In this document: positions 17,540-26,796 of the stretch, piece after piece
Numbering within the stretch: position 1 is the stretch's first letter
How the letters are laid out: each line of letters opens with the position of its first letter
Assembly: GCA_913063155.1 (NCBI GenBank)
Contig: CAJXYU010000001.1
Location: 434,001 to 498,000, forward strand
Direction: 5' to 3'
DNA from: an uncultured Desulfovibrio sp.
Lineage (GTDB): Bacteria > Desulfobacterota > Desulfovibrionia > Desulfovibrionales > Desulfovibrionaceae
DNA: 64,000 nt
Notes under the pieces: generated by a model
Databases searched by the model: none
The model's input: only the letters and a program-made list of their open reading frames with translations
Told to the model about the DNA's origin: nothing
Position numbers and translations under genes: made by a program

Positions 17540-17663
17540 AGTAAGGAAAATGCCATGAACCGCCTTTTCACCCTTTCAGGAGCAAAAGGCAAGTCCGACA
17601 AAGGGGGAAGCATCATCAAATCGGCTGACCGGGAAAACCGGACTTGGTCAAGCTGTTTTTTTT
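17540..17663 (+). ncRNA. Candidate small RNA or attenuated leader ending in an intrinsic terminator
   Basis: Between sfsA and the HDOD gene the plus strand can form GCCTTTT/AAAAGGC (17562-17568, 17584-17590) and an 8-bp perfect pairing CAAGTCCG/CGGACTTG (17590-17597, 17639-17646). The competing hairpin 17624-17653 is followed by eight T residues. The last two are mutually exclusive. A separate promoter-like sequence for the HDOD gene follows at 17720, so the terminator probably ends an independent RNA. I could not find a good promoter for it or match a known family. Confidence 0.35.
17624..17663 (+). terminator. Intrinsic terminator with no coding gene upstream
   Basis: The GCTGACC/GGTCAAGC stem (17624-17630 with 17646-17653, one bulged A) has an inner CCGG pairing and is followed by TGTTTTTTTT. 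No plus-strand gene precedes it, which is why a small RNA or leader is proposed. Confidence 0.65.
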
Positions 17664-17719
17664 CAGTACCGATAGCCGGGCCGCAAAGGAACCTGTTTCC
17701 GTTCAGTCCCGTTTTCACG

Positions 17720-17748
17720 TCTTGTTCTCGACCTGCGCTTCGTATACT
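17720..17748 (+). promoter_or_regulatory. Candidate promoter for the HDOD/histidine kinase pair
   Basis: TATACT at 17743-17748 is a good -10 box. The -35 box is weak: TCTTGT at 17720 with a 17-bp spacer or TTGTTC at 17722 with 15. It lies 35 bases before the ATG. Confidence 0.4.
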
Positions 17749-17783
17749 TATACAGAGAACTCTCAGACTGTTACGGATACCGT

Positions 17784-19022
17784 ATGGGAAAATGCATCAC
17801 CGACCTGCTTGAACCGGGAATGACTCTGGCCTCCGACCTTGTGACGCCGGACGGACGGATCATGCTCGCCTCCGGTTCGCCATTGACCGAGGCCGTGATC
17901 CGGGCCTGCAAGATGTGGGGGGTCTCCGAAGCGGACATCATAGGCGGAGAGCCTGAGAGCGGACAAGGCGAAGAACAGAAACAGGGACAGATTCACGAAG
18001 CCTACAAACGACTTGCCGCCAAGCGCTTCAGCCTTACCAACACCCGACACCCGGCCGTGCGGACCCTGGCCCTGCTCTTTGCTGAAAATGCCCAAATACG
18101 CCTTTCACCGGAAGAGGCCGAGACATGGTTGCAAGGCCTGAACCGTCCGAAGAAGCCCGCCCACTCCGGATCAAAGCCCTGCCCCTTGACCGAAGTACTG
18201 GACAGCGAAATCAAACTGGCCAGCCTGCCAGGCGTATTCAACGAAATTTCCGAAGCCCTCAGAAACCCGCGCAGTTCGGCTTCCTACGTGGCGGACATCA
18301 TCAGTAAAGATGTTTCCCTTGCGGCGCGGCTGCTGCGCATGGTCAACACGCCCTTCTACGGGTTCCCCGGAGCCATCGACACCCTGTCCCGCGCCGTGAC
18401 CATCGTAGGCACCAAACAACTCACCAGCTTGGCCCTCGGCATCTCCGTCATCTCGGCTTTCAACAACATTCCCGAGGAACACCTGAGCCTGGAAGGCTTC
18501 TGGCGACACAGCATAACCTGCGGGACCACGGCCCGATTGTTGGCCACCCACCTGCGACTGGGCAACGACGAACGTTTCTTCGTGGCCGGGCTCATGCACG
18601 ACATCGGACGGCTCATGCTGCTGCGCAACCGGACGGACATGGCCCTGGCCGCCCTGGAACGCACCTGCGCCGGCCGCAAGCCCCTGCACGAACTGGAACA
18701 GGAACTGTGGGGCTGGGACCACGCCGAACTTGGAGCGGAACTGCTCAAAGCCTGGAGACTACCGGGTTTTCTCGAACGTCTGGTCCGATATCATCATGCC
18801 CCGGCCAGAGCTCCCCAGGCGCTCGAGGCGGGAGTGATCCACGTGGCCGAAATCACGGCCCATGCCGTGGGATCAGGCGCCAGCGGCAGTCCGTTCGTAC
18901 CGCCTCTGGATGAAGGCAGTTGGGATATGCTGGGCATTTCCACCAACGACCTGCGGGAAATCGCAGCCCAGGCGACCCGTCAGGCTGATGAAGTAATGGC
19001 GGCTTTTTTCCATGAATCATAA
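17784..19022 (+). CDS. HDOD-domain signalling protein
   Basis: 412 residues, soluble. An N-terminal section of about 130 residues holds a DLEPGMTLASDLVTPDGR-like segment seen at the start of many HD-type cyclic-dinucleotide signalling proteins. The HDOD domain follows (about 140-340), with the LPGVFNEISEAL start, the DVSLAARLLRMVNTPFYG core and LMHDIGRLMLL in place of the catalytic HD pair. HDOD domains are thought to be non-catalytic signal relays. The stop overlaps the start of the hybrid kinase by 11 bases, so the two form a coupled signalling pair. Confidence 0.88.
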   Translation: MGKCITDLLEPGMTLASDLVTPDGRIMLASGSPLTEAVIRACKMWGVSEADIIGGEPESGQGEEQKQGQIHEAYKRLAAKRFSLTNTRHPAVRTLALLFAENAQIRLSPEEAETWLQGLNRPKKPAHSGSKPCPLTEVLDSEIKLASLPGVFNEISEALRNPRSSASYVADIISKDVSLAARLLRMVNTPFYGFPGAIDTLSRAVTIVGTKQLTSLALGISVISAFNNIPEEHLSLEGFWRHSITCGTTARLLATHLRLGNDERFFVAGLMHDIGRLMLLRNRTDMALAALERTCAGRKPLHELEQELWGWDHAELGAELLKAWRLPGFLERLVRYHHAPARAPQALEAGVIHVAEITAHAVGSGASGSPFVPPLDEGSWDMLGISTNDLREIAAQATRQADEVMAAFFHES

Positions 19023-21561
19023 AAGTGACAAAAAACTCGTTTTCGAGCCGGAGCATCTGCTCAGACGGGTGGAACACCTTGAAGAGGCCAGTCGCTTCAC
19101 TCTGGAAGCCCTTGAAATGGCCGGTCGCCTCGGCGATTTCCAGCAGGCGGCCGACGGATACGGCACGCCCGAGGCCATTCTGGAGGAAACCGCCAACCGC
19201 ATTTCCCAGCTCATACGGTTCAAAGCCGTCGTCCTGTATCTTGTGGACGACCAGACCCTGGAATTCAGGAAAAGGTACGAACACTCCGATCCCTTCGGCG
19301 ATTTCATGGACGCGGAGTTCGAGCGTCTGGTGGAAAATCGCACCATAGCCTGGGCCTTGCAACGCAAACGCCCGACCTTCACCCAGACCGAAGACGGCAA
19401 CGACACTGTGCTGGTGCACACCATTGCCACGGCCGCCAAAACCAAGGGGCTGTTCGTGGGGTTGTTGGACGAAGATGTGAAGACGATCTTGGACAGTTCG
19501 GTGTCCGTCATTTCCATAGTGCTTCTGAACAGCGCCAACACCTTGGAAAATTTTCAGCTCCAGCGTCTGTACATGGAAGCCAACGAGAAGCTGGAGGCCA
19601 AGGTGGCCCAGCTCAAGGAGGAAGTGCAACGCCGCACCAGGACCGAGGAGAACCTGGAAAAGACCCGCATTTTCCTGGATCAGGTCATCAACACCATGCC
19701 GGCTCCCCTGGTAGTCAAGGACGCCAACCACCGCTGGATCATAGTCAACGACGCCTTCTGCCTGACCCTGGGGCGCACCCGTGAGGAAATGCTGGGCAGG
19801 ACGGCGCACGATTTTCTGGCCCGTGAGGAGGCCGACGCCATACAGAGGGCCAATTCCCTGGTGCAACACACCGGAAAGCCGCACTCCATAGAATTCACTC
19901 AGACCAAGCCCGACGGCATGAACCGGATCTTCGCCATCAACACGGCCATGCTCTCGCACCCGGAAACCGGCGAAAGCATTCTGGTGAGCATGCTGCGCGA
20001 CCTCACGGACCAAAAAATGGCCGAACAGGTGCTGCGCGGTGAACGGGAACGTTTCTTTTCCCTGCTGGAAGAACTGCCCGCCTATGTCTATGTGCAGAAC
20101 GCGGACTACACCATCGACTACGCCAACAGGAGCTTCCGAACCCTTTTCGGCGAACCGGGCAAGCGCCCCTGCCACGAAATATTCAAAGGAAACGGCGCGT
20201 TCTGCCCAGACTGCAAAACCCGCCAAAGCCTGGCCGAGAGCAAGCCCTATGTGCAGGAAGCCCGGTATGGCGACAAGACCTACAATGTCTATGTCTACCC
20301 CTTCGTCGATACGGACGGCACCTGCCGCGTGCTGACCATGGGAATCGACATCACCGAGCAGAAACTGGCCACCGAAGCTCTCGTGGAAGCCAAGGATCAC
20401 GCAGAACTGGCCAACCGAGCCAAGACCGAATTCCTGGCCAACATGAGCCACGAAATCCGCACCCCGCTCAACGGGGTGCTGGGCATGCTCCAGCTCTGCG
20501 CGGACACGGACCTGGACGAAATACAAAGCGACTACGTGGAAACCGCCCTGGAGTCGGGACGCAGCCTGCTCACGGTCATTAACGACGTACTGGATCTGAC
20601 AAAAATCGAAGCCGGTAAGTTCGAAATAGAAGAGAGCCGGTTCGCCCCCAGGGTCATGATGCAATCGGTCATGCAGACCTTCACCCATTTTTCCGCCTCC
20701 TCCAAGCTGGAACTCCTTCTGAACGTCGACGACAATGTCCCCCAAGTTCTCATCGGCGACGGCGGCCGTTTCAGGCAGATCCTGTTCAATCTGGTGGGCA
20801 ACGCAGTGAAATTCACGCCCAAAGGCAAGGTGGCGGTCCATGCCCGGGCCCTGCCCGGCAGCGACGAAGATCACACAAAGCTGCTCTTTTCGGTGGAGGA
20901 TACGGGCATCGGCATCCCCGGCGACCGCATCGAGCACGTATTCGAAGCCTTTACCCAGGTGGACGGCTCTTTCCGCCGCAAATACGGCGGCACGGGATTG
21001 GGGTTGGGGATCGTGCGCAGGCTGGTGGACCTCATGGGCGGAAGCATCGCCGTGGATTCGGATCTGAACGCGGGCACCACGGTCTACTTCCGCCTGGACT
21101 TCAAACGCCCTGACCCGGCAGAGGTCCGAACCACCCCCGACTTCGAAGGCTCAGCCTGCCCCATCCCCCCCTCCAGGCGCGTACTGGTGGCCGAGGACAA
21201 TCGGGTCAACCAGATCATGGCCAAACGCTCGCTGGAGCGACTCGGGTGCATCGTGGATTGCGTGGGAAACGGGCAAGAAGCCCTGCTGGCTCTGGAAAGA
21301 AATTTCTACGACTGCGTGCTCATGGACATCCAAATGCCCGAATTGGACGGCATGGAAGCCGCCAGACGCATCCGAAGCGGCGAGATAGGCGAAAAAAACC
21401 GGGATATCCCCATCGTGGCCCTTACGGCCCATGCCATGAAGGGAGACCGGGAACGTTTTCTGGAGGCGGGCATGAACGCCTATGTGGCCAAACCGTTCGA
21501 GATCGACGACCTCTGCCGGACTCTGAGTCGCCTCCTTTCCCATCCGGACTTGGCGTCCTAG
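19012..21561 (+). CDS. Cytoplasmic hybrid sensor histidine kinase with GAF, two PAS domains and receiver
   Basis: 849 residues without a membrane segment. In order: a GAF-like domain (about 50-180), a coiled coil (190-220), PAS 1 (220-335), PAS 2 (345-452), HisKA with phospho-acceptor His480 in [12 protein letters not shown], HATPase (about 580-705, [17 protein letters not shown] and GGTGLGLGI boxes) and a receiver (about 725-845) with phospho-acceptor Asp772 in [14 protein letters not shown] 2 contains Cys387, Cys398 and Cys401 (CPDC), so metal or redox sensing is possible. The gene overlaps the HDOD gene by 11 bases. No separate DNA-binding regulator is adjacent. Confidence 0.93.
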   Translation: MNHKSDKKLVFEPEHLLRRVEHLEEASRFTLEALEMAGRLGDFQQAADGYGTPEAILEETANRISQLIRFKAVVLYLVDDQTLEFRKRYEHSDPFGDFMDAEFERLVENRTIAWALQRKRPTFTQTEDGNDTVLVHTIATAAKTKGLFVGLLDEDVKTILDSSVSVISIVLLNSANTLENFQLQRLYMEANEKLEAKVAQLKEEVQRRTRTEENLEKTRIFLDQVINTMPAPLVVKDANHRWIIVNDAFCLTLGRTREEMLGRTAHDFLAREEADAIQRANSLVQHTGKPHSIEFTQTKPDGMNRIFAINTAMLSHPETGESILVSMLRDLTDQKMAEQVLRGERERFFSLLEELPAYVYVQNADYTIDYANRSFRTLFGEPGKRPCHEIFKGNGAFCPDCKTRQSLAESKPYVQEARYGDKTYNVYVYPFVDTDGTCRVLTMGIDITEQKLATEALVEAKDHAELANRAKTEFLANMSHEIRTPLNGVLGMLQLCADTDLDEIQSDYVETALESGRSLLTVINDVLDLTKIEAGKFEIEESRFAPRVMMQSVMQTFTHFSASSKLELLLNVDDNVPQVLIGDGGRFRQILFNLVGNAVKFTPKGKVAVHARALPGSDEDHTKLLFSVEDTGIGIPGDRIEHVFEAFTQVDGSFRRKYGGTGLGLGIVRRLVDLMGGSIAVDSDLNAGTTVYFRLDFKRPDPAEVRTTPDFEGSACPIPPSRRVLVAEDNRVNQIMAKRSLERLGCIVDCVGNGQEALLALERNFYDCVLMDIQMPELDGMEAARRIRSGEIGEKNRDIPIVALTAHAMKGDRERFLEAGMNAYVAKPFEIDDLCRTLSRLLSHPDLAS

Positions 21562-22157
21562 CCCCTGCCTCGCACCCGGTTCATGAAGGCGATAATCTTT
21601 TCGCCTTCACCGTCGTAGACCTCCCGCTCGTGCAAGGGCGTTGGCCGTCGTACCGGCGGCCACTTGCCCGGCTGCGGCTCGGGCCCTTCACGGGTGATGT
21701 CCGTCGGCTTGGGGTCGAGCATGGCCGGGATACGGCGCACTTCATACTCCTCTATGGGGACGCTGAACTCGATGGGAATGTTGTTGGGATCGAAGGCGTA
21801 GACGGAGTGGATGAATCCGTGGTCCACCACTTCGGAAACCCAAAAATCGGCAGCCTCCAGACGATCCTTGAGCTCCCAAAGGTCATCGGAACTTTGCACG
21901 GCAAAGGAAATGTGGTCGAAGGCCACGGGGCCCCGCACCGGGACGCCGTGGTCCTTTTCCGGAAGCCTGTCCACCCCCTCCCACTCGAAAAAGGCGATCA
22001 TGTCTTGGGCGGAAATCTCGAAAAAGTAATGCCTGTACCCCGGGCGCCCCAGCCCCACCACCAGCCGCATGCCCAACAGGTCCCGCCAGAAGCGTACCGT
22101 GGCGTCCATGTCCCCCGTGACCATTGCCAGATGATTGATGCCTGTGTATTTCACCAT
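21558..22157 (-). CDS. VOC superfamily protein (glyoxalase/dioxygenase-like)
   Basis: 199 residues. The VOC start NHLAMVTGDMDATVRFWRDL and the repeat FDHISFAVQSSDDL each give a beta-alpha-beta-beta-beta module. Metal-binding candidates are His9, His79 (FDHISF) and the Glu in IPIEFSVP. These proteins bind a divalent metal and act on small vicinal-oxygen substrates; the actual reaction is unknown. The C-terminal 50 residues are Pro-rich and outside the fold. It converges with the histidine kinase, overlapping by four bases at their ends. Confidence 0.85.
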   Translation of the reverse strand: MVKYTGINHLAMVTGDMDATVRFWRDLLGMRLVVGLGRPGYRHYFFEISAQDMIAFFEWEGVDRLPEKDHGVPVRGPVAFDHISFAVQSSDDLWELKDRLEAADFWVSEVVDHGFIHSVYAFDPNNIPIEFSVPIEEYEVRRIPAMLDPKPTDITREGPEPQPGKWPPVRRPTPLHEREVYDGEGEKIIAFMNRVRGRG

Positions 22158-22400
22158 GCCGCTTACTCCCAGTATAAGATATTTTCCACAACTCCATGGG
22201 GATCCGGCAAAAAGCCAAGGGTCCGGACTTTGACGGCCCGCTTGCCCGCCACAACGCCGGAAACACGGAGGCTGCTTCCTTTATGCACGAAATCATTTCG
22301 TTGTCGCGAAATATAATAACAATAATAACAGACTGGAATTTTCCTTGAAATAGTTCATTGTGATATCCAGCTTGCAAGTCAACCGACACTATAGGACAAG

Positions 22401-24902
22401 ATGGCGCTAAACCAACTCCACACCCTGCTTGAAACCCATGAGGACCGGCTCATGGAATGCATCCTCGCGTACGCCCGAAAGCAAGGATATACCCGATATA
22501 CCTCCACCCTGGTGGAACCTTGGCGCATGTCCATCGCCGGGCTCACCGACGCCATCGGCAAGGCGCTGGAAGACTCCGATTCACTACGAGCCGGCCTGGG
22601 CCCGGACGACAACTTCACGGACGATCCGGTTTCCGCTTTCGCCATCAAGGAGGCCCGGCTGCACCGGGATCGGGGCGTAAGCCTGCCCATGTTCATGGGC
22701 CTGCTCAAATATTATCGGGCAAGTTACCTCGACCTGGTAGGGGAAAAGGCGGCAGCCGAAAACAAGGGCAGCTTCCACGGATTTCTGCTGGACTTCTTCG
22801 ACCGCCTGGAAGTGGCGCTCGCAGGCGACTGGATCTCCGACGACCCGTCGTCGACCATGCAGAAGAGCAACCGCCGGCTCGCCAATGAAAAAAACATGTT
22901 CCTGACCCTTGTGGAAAGCCTGCCCAATCCGGTTTTTCTTTATGACAAAAATCATTCCCTGAGTTTCCACAATGCCGAAGCGACCAAACTCATCGGCCTG
23001 GCCTGCGATCCGGGTACGGCCTACTTCCACGAACGTTTCGATGCGCCCCCGGCCTGCTTCGACGCCCAGGCCCAGGCAACCCGACTGCTTCCCTGGATGG
23101 AACAGCACGTCCACAACACCATGACAGGCAGGGACATCAGAACACATTTCGAGGAAACCGCCACTGTCGCGGGCCGCGACCGGCACTTCAGCGTATCCCT
23201 GTCCCGCATGTCCGACGTGTCCGGCAAATTCGACGGAGTCATCGTCGCCCTGGAGGACATCACCAAACAAAAACGGGCCGAACAGGCACTCAAGGAATCC
23301 GAGATGCGCTCCCGCGCCCTGTTCGATTCCGCAGCCGACCCCCAATTCCTCATGGATTTCGACGGCCGGCTCATCGACGTCAACAAAGCCGCCACCGAGA
23401 TTTTGGGCTACTCCCGGGAAATGCTTTTGAACATGAGCGTGGAGGACATCGTTTCGGGGCCCCTCCGAACAGAGGTCCCTCGACGCCTCAACGAAATCGC
23501 CACCAGAGGGAAGGCGGCCTTCGAAGCAGTCAATGTTCGGGTCTCGGGCGAATTATACCCGGTTGAAGTCAACGCATGCGTCATCGACACCGCGGAAGGC
23601 GAAGCCATCCTGGCCACGGCCAGGGACATGACCGAACGCAAAGGAGCCGAAGAGGCTTTGCGTAAAAGCGAGGAAAAATTCCGACGCATCTTCGAGACAA
23701 TGGAGGATGGGTATTTCCTGTCCAGTCTGGACGGAACAATTCTGCTGGTCAACCCGGCCGCAGCCCGCCAGCTCGGCTATGCAGTCCCTGACATGAAGGG
23801 GATCAACGTAAACGAGCGCCTGTATCGCGATCCTGAGGACCGCGAATACATCATCCAGCTTCTCCAGGAAAAGGGTTCTGTGGAAGGACACCGGGTGGAT
23901 TTCAAACGCAGCGACGGCACCCTGATCAAGGCCGAAGTGAACATTCACTTCGTTTTCAACGAGGCGGGGCAGCCCATTGCCTTGGAAGGAATCTTCCGCG
24001 ACGCCACAGACCGTATCCTGGCCGAGGAGGTTCTGCGCCAACGCGAGCAGCAATACCGTGGGTTCTTCATGAACAACCATGCGGTCATGATCCTCTCCGA
24101 CCCTAAAACGGGCGACATCGTGGACGCCAATCCGGCCGCCGAGCAATTCTACGGCTATGACCGGGACGAACTCAAAAACATGAACATGAGCGAAATCCAG
24201 GCACTGAGCGATGAGGAAATCTTCCAGGAAATGGCCAGAGCCCAAACCGAGCATCGTACCCATTTCCTGCTCAAACACCGAATCTTCGGAGACCAGATCA
24301 GGGACGTGGAAGTTTACAGCGGCCCGGTCCTGGTCAATGAGCGCGCCCTGCTCTATTCGGTCATCCACGACGTAACCGAGCGCAGGCGGCTGGAAGTTGA
24401 ACTGCAGAAGCTGGCCACCACTGATTCCCTTACCGGCGCGCTCAACCGCCACGAATTCATGCGCCGGGCCCAGGAAGAACTTTCCCGCGCCCGCCGTTAC
24501 GGACACCCCCTCACCGTGCTCATGCTCGACCTGGACCATTTCAAACGCATTAACGACACCTATGGACACAGTGTGGGCGACGATGCCCTGCGTACCCTGA
24601 CGGAGGCCTGTCGGGAATGCCTGCGCGAGACCGACCTCTTCGGCAGACTGGGCGGCGAGGAATTCAGCGCCGTGCTCACGGAAACCGAGGCCTGGGCAGG
24701 GGAAAAGGCGGCGGAACGCTTGCGCAGGGCACTGGCGGAAGCCCCCATCGAAACCCGCAATGGGCCTACCACCATCACCGCAAGCATCGGACTGTCGACC
24801 ATGACCGCAGCGGACGAATCCATCGAAGACGTCCTGAACCGCGCAGACAAGGCCCTGTACATGGCCAAGGACAGAGGCCGCAACAGGGTGGAGCGCCTCT
24901 GA
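22401..24902 (+). CDS. Multi-PAS diguanylate cyclase
   Basis: 833 residues, cytoplasmic. A helical N-terminal domain of about 150 residues comes first, resembling sensor domains such as RsbRD-type but not firmly assigned. Four PAS units follow (about 165-290, 295-415, 420-540, 545-660), then a GGDEF domain (about 670-833). The active-site loop is GGEEF at 751-755 and the inhibitory site RETD lies at 742-745, the correct five residues upstream. Both synthesis of c-di-GMP and product inhibition are therefore expected. An AGGA precedes the ATG. It stands alone and is followed by the dsr promoter region. Confidence 0.93.
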   Translation: MALNQLHTLLETHEDRLMECILAYARKQGYTRYTSTLVEPWRMSIAGLTDAIGKALEDSDSLRAGLGPDDNFTDDPVSAFAIKEARLHRDRGVSLPMFMGLLKYYRASYLDLVGEKAAAENKGSFHGFLLDFFDRLEVALAGDWISDDPSSTMQKSNRRLANEKNMFLTLVESLPNPVFLYDKNHSLSFHNAEATKLIGLACDPGTAYFHERFDAPPACFDAQAQATRLLPWMEQHVHNTMTGRDIRTHFEETATVAGRDRHFSVSLSRMSDVSGKFDGVIVALEDITKQKRAEQALKESEMRSRALFDSAADPQFLMDFDGRLIDVNKAATEILGYSREMLLNMSVEDIVSGPLRTEVPRRLNEIATRGKAAFEAVNVRVSGELYPVEVNACVIDTAEGEAILATARDMTERKGAEEALRKSEEKFRRIFETMEDGYFLSSLDGTILLVNPAAARQLGYAVPDMKGINVNERLYRDPEDREYIIQLLQEKGSVEGHRVDFKRSDGTLIKAEVNIHFVFNEAGQPIALEGIFRDATDRILAEEVLRQREQQYRGFFMNNHAVMILSDPKTGDIVDANPAAEQFYGYDRDELKNMNMSEIQALSDEEIFQEMARAQTEHRTHFLLKHRIFGDQIRDVEVYSGPVLVNERALLYSVIHDVTERRRLEVELQKLATTDSLTGALNRHEFMRRAQEELSRARRYGHPLTVLMLDLDHFKRINDTYGHSVGDDALRTLTEACRECLRETDLFGRLGGEEFSAVLTETEAWAGEKAAERLRRALAEAPIETRNGPTTITASIGLSTMTAADESIEDVLNRADKALYMAKDRGRNRVERL

Positions 24903-24988
24903 CCAGCCCTGTCGACAATCCCTTGTCCCACAACGTTTAATGCCCGTCCAAAACGCCTTTTACTACCCGGTTTTTTTCGGGAAAACCC

Positions 24989-25017
24989 TTGACCTTTCCA
25001 CGGTCGCGTGGAATATG
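24989..25017 (+). promoter_or_regulatory. Putative dsr-operon promoter with embedded perfect dyad
   Basis: TTGACC (24989-24994) and a weak -10 candidate AATATG (25012-25017) flank an 18-bp perfect dyad, TTCCACG-GTCG-CGTGGAA (24996-25013), which fills the spacer. A protein bound there would block the polymerase. The regulator is unknown; it does not match the published Rex or HcpR consensus as I know them. The first gene starts 118 bases downstream. Confidence 0.45.
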
Positions 25018-25135
25018 ACTTGTCAGTTTAAAGTGAGGCTTTCCGCGTACAACCAAGCACTACCGGGACACCCGATGAGAACCGGACAAAGGGTTCTTTT
25101 CAGGGGGTCTTTTACGGGGTTTTGAGATCATAATT

Positions 25136-25663
25136 ATGGGTATCGAGGCACTCATCGCCGAACGCAAGGCCGAAATGGCCGACAAATGGGCTGACCTGAT
25201 TTTTGAGACCTACCCCGTAGAGACTCAAAAAATTTGGAAAAACAAGAAAAATCGTTTTTCCAACCCAGTGGGTGCAGCGATTCGGGAAGCCACGGGGGAA
25301 CTGGTCGATCACTTGGTCACGTGGGAGGATGCCGACGCCATCTGCACGTCCCTCGACAAGCTGATCCGTATCAGGTCCGTGCAAAACTTCTCCCCTTCCC
25401 AGGCGCTCAACTTCCTGTTTCTGTTCAAGAAGTTGCTCAGGGACGAATTTTTCAAAGAAATGCGGAAAAATGGGGAGCTGGAACACCTTCTGCGTTTCGA
25501 GGCCAAGGTGGACAATATGGTCCTCATGGCCATCGACATCTACTCCAGGAGCAGGGAGCAGATATTTCAACTCAGGGTGGATGAACTGAAGCGGTCCCAG
25601 CACACCCTGTTGAAGAAAGCCCGCATGATTGTGGACGTTACGACCGACAAGGTCGAGGAATAG
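25136..25663 (+). CDS. RsbRD N-terminal-domain-like protein at the head of the dsr operon
   Basis: 175 residues, all helical and soluble, with a globin-like pattern: IAERKAEMADKWADLIFETYP near 7-27, FSNPVGAAIREATGEL and SPSQALNFLFLFKKLLRDE. I read it as the stand-alone RsbT co-antagonist (RsbRD) N-terminal sensor domain, lacking the STAS domain of true stressosome proteins. It precedes dsrM by 54 bases on the same strand and is probably in the same transcript; the same arrangement is known to me from other Desulfovibrionaceae. A sensory or assembly role for the Dsr complex is inference. Confidence 0.8.
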   Translation: MGIEALIAERKAEMADKWADLIFETYPVETQKIWKNKKNRFSNPVGAAIREATGELVDHLVTWEDADAICTSLDKLIRIRSVQNFSPSQALNFLFLFKKLLRDEFFKEMRKNGELEHLLRFEAKVDNMVLMAIDIYSRSREQIFQLRVDELKRSQHTLLKKARMIVDVTTDKVEE

Positions 25664-25717
25664 TGGAGGGTTCTCCGGACACCCCGGAGGGCCAAACCAT
25701 AAGCGAGGTGACGGTAG

Positions 25718-26752
25718 ATGAATGCTTTGTACTCACTCGTTTTCGTCTTTATCCTGGTGTTGATACCGTTGTTCGCGGTGGGCGCAGGCCATATGGAATT
25801 TGGCTTCGGCGTCTGTATCCCGTACACGGCGTTTGCACTCTTTCTGATCGGATTCGTGTGGAAAATCATTGGGTGGGCCAAAAGCCCTGTCCCCTTCAGG
25901 ATCCCCACTACAGGCGGCCAACAGCTGTCCTACGATCCGGAACTTTTCAAACAGAACAAGCTGGATAACCCGTCGAACGGTTTCCAGACCGTGGTCCGAA
26001 TGATCCTTGAGATCTTCGCGTTCCGGTCCTTGTTCCGCAACACGTCCGCGTCTCTGCATGAGACCAAGGGCGGTCCCGTGGTGGCGTATGCCTCCGCCAA
26101 ATGGCTGTGGCTCTTCGCAATCCTGTTTCATTACTCTTTCTTCATCATCGCCCTGCGCCACCTGCGCCTGTTCCTGGAACCCATCCCGTTCTTCGTGAAA
26201 GGCCTGGATTTCATGGACGGCATCCTGCAGATCGGCGCCCCGGTGATGTACCAATCCGACGTCCTGATCGTTGCAGGCCTCCTTTTCCTGCTGCTGCGCA
26301 GGCTGGTGGATGCCAAGATCAGGTACATTTCCCTGGTCACCGACTATTTCCCCCTGTTCCTGATCCTGGGAGTGGCCCTCTCCGGCATCTGGATGCGCTA
26401 CTACGCCAAGGTCGACGTCGTGGCCATCAAGGAACTGACCATGGGCCTGGTGACCTTCAATCCGCATGTTCCCGCGGGCATCGACGTTTCCTTCTTCGTC
26501 CATGTCTTCCTTGTCAGCACGCTGATGGTCTACTTCCCGCTCAGCAAGTTGATGCACATGCCCGGCGTTTTCCTGTCTCCGACCAGGAACATGCCCAACG
26601 ACAACCGTTTCCATCACCATGTGAACCCGTGGAACCCGGACATAAAGCCCCTGTCTTATGAAGCCTACGAAAAGGACTTCGGACCGGCTATGGCTGAGGC
26701 TGGGCTTCCCCTGGACAATCCCGAGAACGCCAAGGCCCCGGAAGAAGCCTAG
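25718..26752 (+). CDS. dsrM: DsrM, membrane heme b subunit of the DsrMKJOP complex
   Basis: 344 residues with about six membrane segments and a NarI-like core. Histidines in HYSFFIIALRHLR near 143-155 and in the C-terminal half can ligate two hemes b. DsrM passes electrons from the menaquinone pool to DsrK. The C-terminal tail is soluble and Pro-rich. GAGGTGA lies 5-11 bases before the ATG. The order RsbRD-dsrM-K-J-O-P is intact, and dsrK follows after 44 bases. Confidence 0.95.
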   Translation: MNALYSLVFVFILVLIPLFAVGAGHMEFGFGVCIPYTAFALFLIGFVWKIIGWAKSPVPFRIPTTGGQQLSYDPELFKQNKLDNPSNGFQTVVRMILEIFAFRSLFRNTSASLHETKGGPVVAYASAKWLWLFAILFHYSFFIIALRHLRLFLEPIPFFVKGLDFMDGILQIGAPVMYQSDVLIVAGLLFLLLRRLVDAKIRYISLVTDYFPLFLILGVALSGIWMRYYAKVDVVAIKELTMGLVTFNPHVPAGIDVSFFVHVFLVSTLMVYFPLSKLMHMPGVFLSPTRNMPNDNRFHHHVNPWNPDIKPLSYEAYEKDFGPAMAEAGLPLDNPENAKAPEEA

Positions 26753-26796
26753 GCTCTGGTTAAACGGTTCGACCACAACGACAGGAGAGAAGAATT

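Noticed and set aside
17540-17660. A c-di-GMP riboswitch before the HDOD gene
   Set aside because: The GGGCAAACC and GACGCAAAGCC core elements are absent.
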